DNA from: Amaranthus tricolor | Taxonomy: Eukaryota; Streptophyta; Magnoliopsida; Caryophyllales; Amaranthaceae | Direction of reading: 5' to 3' | Assembly: GCF_026212465.1 (NCBI RefSeq) | Contig: NC_080049.1 | Coordinates: 17,276,884 to 17,340,883 of the forward strand | Length of the DNA: 64,000 nucleotides | Part shown: positions 35,280 to 46,756 of the stretch, piece after piece | How the letters are laid out: the number at the start of each line of letters is the position of its first letter | Numbering within the stretch: position 1 is the stretch's first letter | Notes under the pieces: generated by a model | Database searches by the model: none | What the model was told of the DNA's origin: nothing | The model's input: only the letters and a program-made list of their open reading frames with translations | Position numbers and translations under genes: made by a program

Positions 35280-36000
35280 AAAGAAGTGAATCTCATTTTT
35301 TATCTGCGCTGCAGGATTTTTCTAATTTGGATGGATGTCTAATACTAACAATCTTTTTATTAAATAAATAGGAAGGTTAATATAGTAACATTTTTATTAT
35401 TTTTTCCACTATCTAAATTTGTATGCAATCGTGCTCGAGTGTAATTAAAAAACGGGAGGAAATATTTTTAGAAAATTATATATTGAAATGTATATAACAA
35501 AAATATTATTAAAAACAAAATAATATTTTTTTCATTCTGAAATACTTGCTACATTATTATTATTGATACTATTTATTATGAAAAATTATTTTATATATTG
35601 CGGTTGATGTGTAAGAAAGAATATACTCAAGTAAGATTTTGTTTGAATCGTCTATTCGTATATTTTAATAGTATTAGTTTTTTATAAATTTTAGTTATGC
35701 ATAATGCAATACACATATGATTATAATATCGCAATGGATTGCGTAAAAATGTTAAATATAGCATGAATAATAAAACTTGAGGTGTTCAATATAAATTTGA
35801 CGGCTTGATATTAAACCGACTTTGTAGCCAAATCCCATTTAACTTGACTTAAAAATAGATTTACAATTATGTCAAAACCAATACGAATACGAAACTTAAT
35901 TTTAAACGGATTTAAAACATCTAATTAAAACGTTGGAAGTATGTAGTGCATGAAAAGAAATAGGAAAATAAAATGAAATAAGAATTTCTAAAGGGTGAGG
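35280..36000. other. Gene-free AT-rich spacer
   Basis: No coding domain or RNA gene seen. Probably distal promoter of the phosphatase gene. Confidence 0.5.
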
Positions 36001-36039
36001 GGGAATGGAATCCACAAAAGTGGGGACAGAAGAAAATCC

Positions 36040-36190
36040 TGAAGGGTCCACGTGGTCCCAGCACGGTTAAGAAAAGGTAAGAGCTCCGCCGTTATCGCCG
36101 TCACAGGAACAGCCATAGACAGCTGTAATGTTGTAGATGTCAACACATGTCAAACATTCTTTAGCCTCTTACTATCCCACGTGCCACCCA
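36040..36190. promoter_or_regulatory. Double G-box region upstream of the phosphatase gene
   Basis: Two CACGTG cores, in GTCCACGTGGTCCC (36049-36054) and ATCCCACGTGCCACC (36178-36183), within a block of ordinary GC content in an AT-rich surrounding. Between them is GCCGTTATCGCCGTCA. G-boxes/ABREs bind bZIP and bHLH factors. It lies about 1 kb from the phosphatase start; use by that gene is an inference. Confidence 0.45.
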
Positions 36191-36437
36191 TGCTTGCTCT
36201 CTCTTTCTATTCTCTCTCCTCTTCTTAACCTCTCTTCATCTATATTATTGGCCCCCATCTCCTTTCTTGTTTCTTCTTTTATTTATTTTTACCCCACTTG
36301 AAAATTCTATTCCTCCTATATGGAATTGTGGACCTAATAATATGAAGTTTGTACAATTTTTTTATATTAAAATCGTTGAGTAACTAATTCTTGAGGCCCC
36401 ACTTAATAGAATCAAGATGCAACTAATTAAGCATATT

Positions 36438-37154
36438 AGAGGTGTTTATGGGTTTGTTTGGGCTAGCGGACCGAGTTGTCCTTTGAAACTTATTCGCAGG
36501 CCTAAAATTTTTTTTAAAGTCCGCCCGCTTTAGCGGGCTTACTTCATTTGTCACTACCCGCGCTCTTTCTTAGCTGGCAGGAGTCATGGGCAAACAGGTA
36601 TTTTATTTTATAATCAAGTAAAATAATTTACGACGAAAAAAATAAAATTGTCAAATGTGATTTAGTCATGGGAATTACCATTATTATGAAAACAAAAAAA
36701 AAATACAAAGTCTAAAGTTATGTCTTAAGAACAAATAAAATAATATATTACATTATCCAAAGTTTAGTTTATACCATAAGAAAAATAGGTAAAAATTTGT
36801 ACTTGGACAATATGCAAAATATTTAAAATCAAGATTAACTAATATGCAACTCTTAATTACAACCGACTCACACAAAATACAAAAATTTAAAAGAAATAAA
36901 TTAAATTAATAAAGCATAAAATTTTCAATCACATGAAATAAAAATTAGAAATATTTATTTATAAAATAAGTGGGCAGACGGGTTTAGCCGCGGGCGTTAT
37001 TTTTGTGTCGCTGCCCGCCCTTTTAATTTAGCAGTAAACGGGCGGGTAGTACCCATCCAAATATTAAATTTTTTTCAAAATTTTTGTCCAAGTCCGCTCG
37101 TTTTTCAAGTCAGATGGGTCGAATCTGGCAGGTAATCTGCCCATGAATAACTCT
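36438..37154. mobile_element. Non-autonomous hAT-like element, 717 bp
   Basis: Left end AGAGGTGTTTATGGG, right end (reverse complement) AGAGTTATTCATGGG, the usual short inverted repeats of plant hAT elements. Inside each end are GC-rich GCCCGC/GCGGGC clusters. The 8-bp flanks AGCATATT and AATACATT agree at five positions, so the target duplication is decayed or the border is slightly off. Confidence 0.65.
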
Positions 37155-37199
37155 AATACATTCCATCTTTCATTTGTATTTGTATGTTGTATTATACTG

Positions 37200-37866
37200 T
37201 GGGCGAAGCTATGATTTTAACTTTAGTCGATGTACTTGTAAATTATTTATTATATAAAAACTAGTTAAATTATGAAAATTTTAAAATCATGTATATTAAA
37301 ATGAACTAAAATGATATTAAAAATTATATTCAAAAAATAAAGTTGAAACTTTCCTTTAATTATCCCTTTTGAAAAAAAAACTAATTGTTTTTAAGATACC
37401 CAAAATATAAAAACACACACTAAAAAGAATGAATGTAAAATCATAAAATTAAAGATAAAGAGTAATGACAGTATAATATAAATTTATTACTTCGTTTATT
37501 AAAAAACTAATAGTTCAACTTGGGATTTGATCCTCTAACCTTAGGTTACAAATGTCTTATTCCTAACATTGAACTATAGTAATTTTTGTTATAATTTTGT
37601 ACTCTTTAAATTAGAAGCCTGTCTTATATGAGAACGTCTAACGATGAGACGACTTCAAAAAAACAAGCCCCAAAGTTACAAGTTTCTATTATTGGGCTAT
37701 TTTGCCAAAGTATAGGCATGTCTCACTGTGACACTGTCTCATACAAGAATTTTTTTGTTAAGTTATATATCATATATTAGTAAGGGAGGCGAAAGATAAA
37801 AAATACAAAGAATCGCATTTTCAATAGGGGAGCCGCACCTCCCCAACCCCGTTGTAGCTTCACCCA
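37200..37866. mobile_element. Short terminal-inverted-repeat element with a nested MITE
   Basis: Left end TGGGCGAAGCTA, right end reverse complement TGGGTGAAGCTA. The middle has GGGATTTGATCCTCTAACCT and the right side GAGCCGCACCTCCCC, a composition seen in a frequent plant repeat. At 37621-37750 a second element is nested (see separate entry). No coding sense. The superfamily is not assigned. Confidence 0.5.
37621..37750. mobile_element. Nested short MITE with TCTTGTATGAGAC ends
   Basis: GTCTTATATGAGAACGTCT at the left and, in reverse complement at the right, TCTTGTATGAGACAGTGTC form imperfect inverted repeats. It contains GGGCTATTTTGCC and lies inside the element at 37200. Confidence 0.45.
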
Positions 37867-37984
37867 TGATTGTACTCTTTCGTTTCTTATTTATTCTTCA
37901 CATTATTTTCAAATGAAAAATTCACAAAGTATTTATATATCTTCTTTTTTTAACATGTATTTTTTTACCTTAGAAGCCAAGTCA

Positions 37985-38680
37985 TTGCAGCTGGGATAAA
38001 GCTTAGTAAATACAGAATTCATGTGGCGTGTGTTCATGAGACTAGGTGAAAAGGACAAAAAGCAAGAGGGAGTGGGGTTGGTATCCTTACGCCATATGAT
38101 ATCCTAAAACAATTGGAAGAAGTGAGGAGGTGCAACAAAAAGATATGTTTGTTAGAATAATAGTAGGAGAAGAGGTAATATCGATCATTAGTGCTTATGG
38201 GCTGCAATTGGGCTCGATGAGCAGGAGAAGCACGAGTTTTGATACTGATTAGAAGATCTTATGGGTATTATCCTAGTATATGAAAGATTTTTCCTAAGAA
38301 AGGAGTAGGGGACTTCAATAGACATATAGGCAAGGAGGCGCACGACTATAATTCAGTTCATGGAGGTTTTGGTTTTGGTTTAAGGAATGAGAGCGGAGAG
38401 AATTTGCTTGAATTAATGTTAGCCAAAGAGTTGGTGATAACAAACTCGATCTTTAGAAAGAAAGATGAACACTTGATTACGTATAAGAGTGCTTGGCATG
38501 CAACCTAAATTGAATAATCTTTAGGACATAGTGGGGTCCCGACTTTGTACTTAGATCGTAAGGTGGTGCTAGGTATAAAGATGTCAACCCAACATAGGTT
38601 GTTAGTGCTGGTGTTTCGAATAAGGAAGCAGTAAATTTTCGAAAAGAAGATCAAATTGTCGAGAAGTAAATCTTTTTAAA
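37985..38680 (+). pseudogene. LINE (L1-type) endonuclease relic
   Basis: Scattered over two frames: RVCSxETRxKGQKARG near 38026 (apurinic endonuclease start, usually QETKW), then GDFNRHIGKEAHDYNSVHGG near 38310, the active-site block GDFN-x-HIG, then GFGLRNESGENLLELMLA and KDEHLITYKSAWHAT. Several stops and shifts. The RT part is absent. It ends before the gag-protease element at 38782. Confidence 0.75.
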
Positions 38681-38781
38681 GGTGAGAGTATTATAGGAAA
38701 ACAGTTAAAGATCAAATTATTTTAGGTAATTTTTCTTATATTTTATTACATTTAAGTTTTACGTGTTTTAACGTTTATGAG

Positions 38782-39400
38782 TGAGAGAGGAGGTGCTTGG
38801 ACCCAACAAGGGTAAGAAACAATGTAGAAGATGATTGAAAACAGAATATGAATAATAGAGATAATAAACAACAAGCACAACAAGTTTATAACGTATCTTT
38901 GATACCCCCCCCCCCCCCCCCCCCCCCCCCTTAACAAATGTTAACTTTTATTAACGAATCCAACAATACATTAAACTCTCATACTTGAGAACAAGCTCTC
39001 AAGCAAGATATCTCCCAATGAAGATGTCTTTCAAAACTAATACATATAAGAAAAACTTTCTTGGTGTTTACCTTAGCCCAATTACAATGAATTATCTATC
39101 TCAACCAGTGTTATGTGTTGATTCTATGAATGCATAATACCTTATAGAGAGGCTATACAACATTCTAGAATCACACATTAACTCTACACAAAGTCTTAGC
39201 ATTAAACCCATGATTAATGTTGTATTAAGTCACACACTTAACTCCAAAATAACATAGCAATAAATAAAGAAATAATGCCCCATTTAATCACACATTTACT
39301 TTTTGATAAAGTAGCAATTAATTACCTATTTAATTGCCTTTTGTTGCACCCTTATTGAGTAACAACCATTACACATAGATAATTTGGCCTTGCACTAACA
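38782..39400 (-). repeat. 3' LTR of the compact copia element
   Basis: Aligns with 40711-41245 along its length, with many substitutions, a poly(C) expansion (38905-38930) and extra internal sequence near 39180-39280. Ends TG...CA. Confidence 0.85.
38905..38930. repeat. Poly(C), 26 bases
   Basis: It stands in the LTR where the partner LTR has TTGGAGGCCTCCCTCTCATT. Homopolymer length may be uncertain in the assembly. Confidence 0.9.
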
Positions 39401-40710
39401 ATCTCCCTTCAAGGCCAAATCTACCTATATCATCAAAAGCCACATTTCTTGGTGTCCAAAACACAACATCAACATATGATTTAACTTTGGGCTCCCCCTC
39501 AAGACCGAAATCATCAACAACCTTCTTTGAGCACTACCCATCATGGTAGTCACCATCAACAAATGTCACTCTTCTTGGTGGCTTGAGTCTTGCACCATTC
39601 TCTACATGATAAAAGTCTCTATATAACATCACTCCCTTCAAATGCACTACCTTCAAATGCACTAAGCACCTTTTTACCACCTTTAAAAGTCTTTCGCTTT
39701 GAGTTTTCATGGTGTATCCAATCTTTTCTAACCTCCTCAATAAGATTAGATTCCTCATCATCTTAGGAATGTATCACACACCCCTAAGCATCCTCACCAA
39801 GCCATTGTGCATCTTCAAGTGCACCTCTCCAATGGCCTCAATCACAACTTCCTTATCATTAGACAAGGTCACTCTCTCATGCTCACAAGCCATCACCCTT
39901 GTAAACAAGCTTTTATCACTACAAATATAATAAGTGTATGGAATAAAACACCCAATCATTGTCATCGGCACACTTGGCCAATGACAGAAGACCTTCATAA
40001 ACATTACAATTAGCCTTTATCAAAAGGCCCTTATCACCAAAGCTTCAGAGCTCATCATTAATAGAAACCTCTTTCTCTAAGTTTGTTGCCTTCATTCTGT
40101 CAAATGGAATTTTCCTTTTCTTCCCTTTTAGTTTCTCACCATCACCAACCTTTAAATTTAACTTGTTCATCTCCTTCACAAGCTTCAAGCTTCAAAGATC
40201 TTTCTTCAACTTTTTACAAGTATATTGAATAAGGCCTCTTTTGTGGCAATAATAGCATACCTTATCCCTATACCCAATTCTTGCATTCTTGATCTATTTT
40301 TGCTCTCCAATATCCCTCTTTGATTGATTTTCCTCAATAATTTTACAATCCCCTATGGATGAAATCTTTTTAACAATCATACCAACCTCCATGGGTTATA
40401 TTTTCTCACCATTTACACTGCCCTTACTAGCATCTTTAAGTTTTTCAACTCTCCACAACAAAGACTCTATCACTAGCCTTTGCTCCACCACCATTGTTAA
40501 CAAGTTCTCCTACTCTCTTGAGAACTCCATTAAGAAATTCTTCATCTCTTGCACACTCACTGTTTTTCTCTCCTCAAAGGTTTCAAAAAGCCCCAATGGC
40601 TTCAACAAATCATCTAAATACACCTCAACTTCTACCATCTCTCTTCTACCAATATCCAAACTTTCGCTCACTCCAAACCCCTAGGAAACACACCAGGCTT
40701 TTATACCAAT
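39401..40710 (-). pseudogene. Gag-protease of the compact copia element, with stops
   Basis: Reading leftwards from a start near 40640: EVYLDDLLKPLGLFETFEER, then a degenerate zinc knuckle CYYCHKRGLIQYTC (the His is replaced), then an Asp-protease-like stretch lacking a clear DSGA (SDKSLFTRVMACEHERVTLS), GEVHLKMHNGLVRMLRGV, IPKMMRNLILLRRLEKIGYT and the pre-integrase-like LKVVKRCLVHLK. Several in-frame stops (for example near 40530, 40390, 40270, 39928). The products would be particle protein and protease; this copy is dead. Confidence 0.75.
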
Positions 40711-41245
40711 TGAAAGAGGGAGTTCTTAGATCCAACAATGGTAAGAAACAATGTAGAATATGATTGAAAAACAAAATATGAACAATAGAGATGACAAATA
40801 ACAAACAAAACAAGATTATAAGATATCTTGGAGGCCTCCCTCTCATTAAATGTTTACTTTCATTAACAAGTTCAAAAATAAATCAATGAATAAACTCTCA
40901 TACGTAAGAATAAGCTCTCAATCCATACATCTCACATTGGAGATCTCTCTGAATACTAATACATAGAAGAAAAACCTATCTTGGTGTTTACCATAGTCCC
41001 CTTACAATGAATTAGTCCTCCCTACAAGTATTGTATGTTGATTCTATGAATGCATAAGCCCTTTATACAGAGGGTATACAACATTCTAGAATCACACATT
41101 AAATCACTGATAAAGTAGCAAATAATTACCTATTTATTTTCCTTTTATTATTGCACCCTTAATGTTGCTCTCAACATGATGTGTCGTCTTTTAAATCATT
41201 GAGTCACCACCATCGCATATAGATAATTTGGCATTTGCACTAACA
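40711..41245 (-). repeat. 5' LTR of the compact copia element
   Basis: 535 bp. On the minus strand it starts TGTTAGTGCAAATGCC and ends CTCTTTCA, followed by the primer site ATTGGTATAAAAGCC. Confidence 0.85.
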
Positions 41246-42985
41246 ATGAGGATTACAATTTTTGGTTTGATGTTTGTAAGAGTAAGTGTATTGATTTGGG
41301 TTAGGGAAATATAAAGTGTTTATTTTTATTATTGGTTTGATGATAATTGCATGATAAAAGGTTGAATGCATGAATATATATGTGGAGGCTAAGTTTATAA
41401 TGTTGATTATACTAAAAATTTTGTATTAGAATTATAAATAAGATTGTATTTGTGTTTTGCATGATTCTCTACTCTACCTTTATGATTATTAAAATGATTG
41501 ACAAAAGTAGGTCGTAGATCGTAAATTCTATTTCAACTGCAATTGCACACACCGTTTTAATCATTTCGCAATGAAACAAAACACTTAAGAGTATTTGTAT
41601 TAAGAATACTAAAAACTACAATTAAACATTCCTGTTTTTTATGTACTATCAAATAAGGATTCTGATAATTTATTCTCATAATCCTGTCTTAATAACTGAA
41701 TTAATGAGTTTTAAAACTAATTTATATTGAAACTAAATAACTCTTAATCTCACATTCTTGTTTTATGGATTAGGCTAAAAAAGATTTTAATTCAAGATTA
41801 ACAAACGCATATTTAAGTATAGGTTTATAATTATTTAAATAATTTAAAAGCTAGTCTTGGATAAGTCCGTTTCAATATGAGACGAATAGCCCAATCAACC
41901 CAATTATAATTTTTCTCAATATGCGCTTAGTATTGGATCTATATAAGGTTATAATTGATACATTTAAGGTTAAAATTGAATTTTTTTTATAAACTATAAT
42001 TGATCATAATGAATCACCTTATAGTCTGAATTGATCATTTTTAGATCAAAATTGAAATTTTTTATACAAAGAAGCATTGAACTCTTGGTCATTTCCAAGA
42101 GCATTCATTGAATCGATTGGCAAAAAAAAACTGAAATCAAAACTTCCTCCACCTTCACATCAGGGTAACCAAATATTACACCTACAACTTTATTTTTAAG
42201 TCCATTATGAAAAAAAACAGTTGAAAAAAGAGCAATATCACTATTATTAATTGATGATTGAAGAGTACAAATACTCTCATGTTCCATTAAAACCATCATG
42301 TATGCATTGAATAAGAGTACTTGTACTGTGCAATGTTTTATCACTATAATTAATAGTTTTATTTTATTTTTATTTTTGGAAATATTATTGATAGTTTTAT
42401 TGACCATTAATTTTATATTTGAAATTCATCCATAGAAAGATAGAATGATACCATTTTATTAAACTTTATTCTGAAATTGTGAAAACAAAATCATAATTAG
42501 GTAGAATTTATTCAGTTTAACGTCAAAATTGATCATTTATAAGTCCAAATTGATCACTTAACGTCAAAATACATTAAAGAAAATAAAGCACGAAGAAATA
42601 ATCAATCAAAATAGAACAATATATTATCGAAAAGCTTAATTAAAAGATAATAATGATGAAGAGGAAAATGGGTTTTGGATTGAACGAAAACAAAGAATCT
42701 CTAATATAAATTTTAGGGTTAAAGGAAAACACAAATTGAAAACAAAGAACAACAACTAATGAAAAACTAAACTAGAATTTCTAAAAAGGAAAATAAAATA
42801 AAAATAATCAAAAGTATTAAAATCAAACGTTAAAATTGAAAAATAAACTTACGTGATTTCTCTTTTATATTTTTGCAACACCTCGTTAAAAAATCAGTTA
42901 AATTAATTATTTAATAAATAATTATTCGATAAAATATATATTAGCTACTACGTTTTAGTTACGTTTTATTTAGTCATTGTTTATA
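41246..42985. other. Gene-free AT-rich spacer
   Basis: No domain, RNA gene or repeat border recognised. TTGATCATTTTTAGATCAAAATTGA-like phrases recur at about 41940-42060 and 42520-42560. Confidence 0.5.
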
Positions 42986-43256
42986 CTCCCTTCTATTCAG
43001 CTTATGTGTCCCATTTTCTTTTATGGTCAAGTCACCTTAATTGTCCTATTTCTATTTTTGGTATGGTTTTTCACTTTTATGCCATTAGTAGGTCTATCCT
43101 ATTTTCAATTATACTCTCCATTACCCATGCTAATTTTCCACCCTTACATTAAAAACCCATAATACCACTCTCTTTCCTATCCTTAGGGTCCCACTTTTGA
43201 CTCTCCTTAAAATCCGTGAAAAGTCAAATGAGACTCTTAAGGTGAATAGGAGGGAG
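42986..43256. mobile_element. Stowaway-type MITE, 271 bp
   Basis: CTCCCTTCTATTCAGC at the left and, in reverse complement at the right, CTCCCTCCTATTCACC, between TA dinucleotides (42984-42985 and 43257-43258). These are the terminal repeats and TA target duplication of Stowaway elements, mobilised by Tc1/mariner transposases. Confidence 0.9.
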
Positions 43257-43259
43257 TAT

Positions 43260-43981
43260 TTTATTGTACGCGCGTTTTGTCGTGCTAAAGTTTATCGCGT
43301 AACAGTTTTTACATCTTACAATTGAACCGAGCAATCAATAACTGGCTTTTGGTGTCGTTTGCTAAAGGCCAATTGAATAAACATTATTTCTAAACACCCT
43401 GATAAAACTAAAACGAGTGTAATGGTAAGTTGGGGATCGAATCTCAGAGACAAGGGATGCTAGAGTCTAAGGTTGATGTAGGGAGGTTATATGGTTGGAA
43501 GGTTGTTTAAACTAAACTAATGACAAGAAAGTAAAGCAAGAATGAAAACGATATAAATCAATGAAAGATAAACGGGGATAGATGAGGTCCCCCCTAGGAA
43601 GGTCGATATAACCAAAATATAAGCTAGGTCAAGGGAGATCAAACAACAATCAATTAAGACACTCAAGATAACAAGCGGAATTTGGTGACCCCTCAAGTCA
43701 CATGAACGACCTATAATCACCCTACGTCTCCTAAGGAGTAGCACGACAAGATTTGTATCGAATATCAATCAAACAATCATCATCAACCTCAAACCCTAAT
43801 CCTACACAATGAAGAATAAGACTAATCCTATGGTTTCACTAATCAAACCTCTAAAGAAACTAGTCACTCATATTAATAACAAGTAGGGCAAGAGAAATAA
43901 ACAAAGACATATATGAAATCATAAAGCACTTGAATGTGAATGAACAAGGACGCAATAGAGAAAAAAACGAAGAAATGAATG
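43260..43981. other. Unassigned repeat-like sequence, host of the third copia element
   Basis: Moderately complex sequence with GGGGATCGAATCTCAGAGAC and TAAACTAAACTAATGACAAG, phrases I associate with LTR-element leaders in plants, but without a border or domain. It resumes after the copia element at 52658. Confidence 0.35.
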
Positions 43982-44364
43982 TGCTGAAGTAAATAAAGCT
44001 GAATGGCTTAGGTCTCCTGAGTCTTTTGTCTTTTATTTATTTTTTCTCTTGAAACAGGGTTTTTAAAGAGGTTATTACCACAACCTCTCCTTTCCTATTT
44101 TCTATGTATAGGTTATGTGTTGGTATTTTTAGTTAGTTGGAAGTCTTGTGTATTCTGTTCTTTTCTAATTAGAGAGCTATGTTTTTTCTGTCTAAAAAAT
44201 AAATAATTCTTCTTCCATATCTATGTAATTCTTGCTTCATAAGAGTTAAATGAATAAGAGTTCAATCTATATTATTTTACATTTGGTTTTAGCTACATCA
44301 GTAGCCTCACATTCGGTGCGTTCTTGATTGTTCTTTCATCTCTTTTCTTCCGCAAATCTTAACA
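43982..44364 (+). repeat. 5' LTR of the third copia element
   Basis: TGCTGAAGTAAATAAAGCTG to CGCAAATCTTAACA. Carries an extra segment AAAGAGGTTATTACCACAAC not found in the 3' copy. Followed at 44365 by the primer site TGGTATTAGAGCAG. Confidence 0.92.
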
Positions 44365-44455
44365 TGGTATTAGAGCAGTAGTACCATTCTGGTTCTTCGC
44401 TCCATTTCCTTTTCTTTCTTTTCTTCATTGTTCTTTGTGTTGCCTTTCCATCATC

Positions 44456-45598
44456 ATGACAAACACAGATTTGACTTTGGATGCAAGTAGTGTTTTCTAT
44501 CAGCACCTTTCTAATCATACATGGCTTAAATTGGTATCTCAAGTTTTTGATGGTGTAGGCTATAGTGATTAGAGGCGTGGAATGGTTCTTTCTTTAACCT
44601 CCAAGAACAAATTAAGTTTTGTAGATGGAATTCTAGAGAAACCCTCTGAAGATTCTTCAAAATACAATGCCTAAGTTAGATGTGATAGCATGATTATAGG
44701 TTAGATCGTTTCCAATCTTAGTGTTTTAATTGCTAGGAATGTGCACAATCTGAACACTGCAAGAGAAATATGGCTTGATCTTGAAGAAAAGTTTTGCCAA
44801 GGTTTAATAGCTCAACTCTATTCTTTGAATGAGGAGTGGACTTCCTTATCACAAGACAGCATTATGGCAGTAGCAGAATATTACACTAGAGCCAAAGTTA
44901 TATGGGATGAAATGGATAGTATAACTTATTTTGCCACATATGTTTGTAAGGGTTGTTCCTGCACTTTAACAAAAAAAATTCCTTTAACTTCAACAAGATC
45001 AAAGATTGATCGAATTGCTTATGAAACTGCATGAAAGTTACGCAAAAATTAGGAGCAACATTCTTATGATGGCTCCTTTGCCCAATATTTCACATGCCTA
45101 TAGAATTCTTGTGGTAGAACAAAAACATAAAGAGATTGGAAAGCAATCTTTATCCTCCAATGATATCCTAGATTTTGTTATTGAAATATACACATTCCAT
45201 AACAAGCCATTATCCTATCACATAGAATCCACAAGCAGGAACAAAGGATTTGTTGGAATAAGAAAGGGTTATTTTGGTGTTAAGAAACAAAACATTTTTC
45301 TTTGTGATCATTGTCACATGAAGGGTCACACAATTGACAGGTGTTACAAGTTACATAGGTATCCATCAACACATCTAGATACAACTCCAACAAAAAAAAT
45401 AGCTAATACTGCACAAATTCAAGATTTAGTCACAACTTTGAATGTCTTTAATCCTTCTTTCATTAGTGAGCAATATTCTTATGTGATGACTCTCATTAAT
45501 AAAGAGAAGGAACAAGATCATCTGGAAAATGCTGCTCTTGAAGAGTACACCAATTCAGCACTCTTAGCAGACAAGTTTTGTTTGTTGTCTAAAATCTA
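44456..45598 (+). pseudogene. Copia gag of the third element, with stops
   Basis: The start ATG at 44456 opens TNTDLTLDASSVFYQHL. Then HNLNTAREIWLDLEEKFCQG and YTRAKVIWDEMDSI (the UBN2-type gag core), a frame change near 45010, then MKLHESYAKIRSNILMMAPL and the zinc knuckle CDHCHMKGHTIDRC with YKLHRYP behind it. Early stops near 44568, 44671 and 44702. Would form the particle shell; here inactive. Confidence 0.82.
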
Positions 45599-46756
45599 GT
45601 TGATTAAGTCATTGACAGTGGGGCCACTGACCATATTTGTTATGACATAAACCAATTTTCACATATCACTACTTTGCATCCTATTATACACTAAATTATT
45701 ATTCCTAATGGTAACAAGATTGATGTTCATAGCATAGGGGAAGTATAACTGACAAAAGATATTTTGCATAAAAATGTGTTATATATTCCATGTTTCAAGT
45801 TCAACCTTAATTCTGTCCCAAAACTGGTTAAAGATTTGCAATGTTCTGTCATTTTTTATGCCTCTGGATGTTTTTGTGGCCCTTTAATGAAAAGGCCCAT
45901 GGGATCTTGGTAACTTAACAAAAGGACTATTTTATTCAACAAGGCAGAATGACCTTATAAAGGCAAATTCTTTAATAGTAGCTAGCTCTTCCTTGTAAGC
46001 TAGCAAATAATGTTCCACTACTTCTAATCTCGAGGCAATCAAACTTTGGCACTTAAGATTAGGACATATACTTGTGAACATTTTGAATATATAGACTCCC
46101 CACTTTGTTTAGTTGATTTTAATAATACTTGCATTTGTAGCATTTCTCGTTTAGCTAAACAATGTAGACACTCTTTTGGTAAAAGTGAAATAATGACTAA
46201 GAGAATTTTTGAACTTTTGCGTGTGGATGTTGGTGGGCCATATCACACACCCACCTTTGGTAATTTCAATGGATTCCTTACCATAGTTCATAACTGTAGT
46301 AGAAGTACATGGGTGTATTTGTTGTAAAAGAAAAATGAATCTGTTAGAATTACGCAACACTTCTTTACTATTGTTGAAAATCAATTCAATACTTCAGTCA
46401 AGATTGTTAGGAGTGATAATGCAAAAGCACTCTGTGAGGGAGATATGCTACATCTTTACCTCACTAAAGGTACCATTCACTAAAAATCTATTGCTGTCAC
46501 ACCACAACAGAATGGAGTGGTTGAAAGGAAGTATAAATATCTTCTTGAAGTAGCCAGAGCCCTATTCTTCCAATCGAAATTCCCAATAAAGTTTTGGGGA
46601 GATTCTATTCAAACAGCTACATATTTCATAAATAGATCCCCTTTGGCTAGTCTTGGCTATATCTCACCTTATGAAAGACTCTTTGGAGACAAACCCTATT
46701 ATGATCACATGAAGGCTTTTGGATGTCTATGCTTTGTTAACACTTTAAAGCAAGGA
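45599..46756 (+). pseudogene. Protease and integrase of the third copia element, cut by a gypsy LTR
   Basis: VIDSGATDHICYDINQFSH is the protease active site. A pre-integrase remnant follows (WHLRLGHILVN near 46047), then the integrase core in pieces: LLRVDVGGPYHTPTFGNF (first Asp kept), VRSDNAKAL (second Asp), QQNGVVERKYKYLLEVARAL (Glu) and AFGCLCFVNTLKQG, where it breaks at 46756. Stops and shifts throughout. Confidence 0.8.

Larger units (their letters stand above)
38782..41245 (-). mobile_element. Compact gag-protease-only copia element, 2464 bp, with TSD ATGAG
   Basis: Two LTR copies in the same orientation: 38782-39400 (3' LTR, includes a poly(C)) and 40711-41245 (5' LTR); both read TGTTAGTGC...TCTCTCA or TCTTTCA on the minus strand. 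The perfect 5-bp repeat ATGAG flanks it (38777-38781, 41246-41250). A primer site TGGTATAAAAGCCTGG and a purine tract TTGAAGGGAGAT frame an interior of only 1.3 kb with gag and protease. There is no room for integrase or RT. Such elements (TR-GAG type) need enzymes from a partner. Confidence 0.88.

Noticed and set aside
42105..42407. 100-codon minus-strand frame
   Set aside because: AT-rich, Asn/Lys/Ile composition and no domain or neighbours; likely chance.
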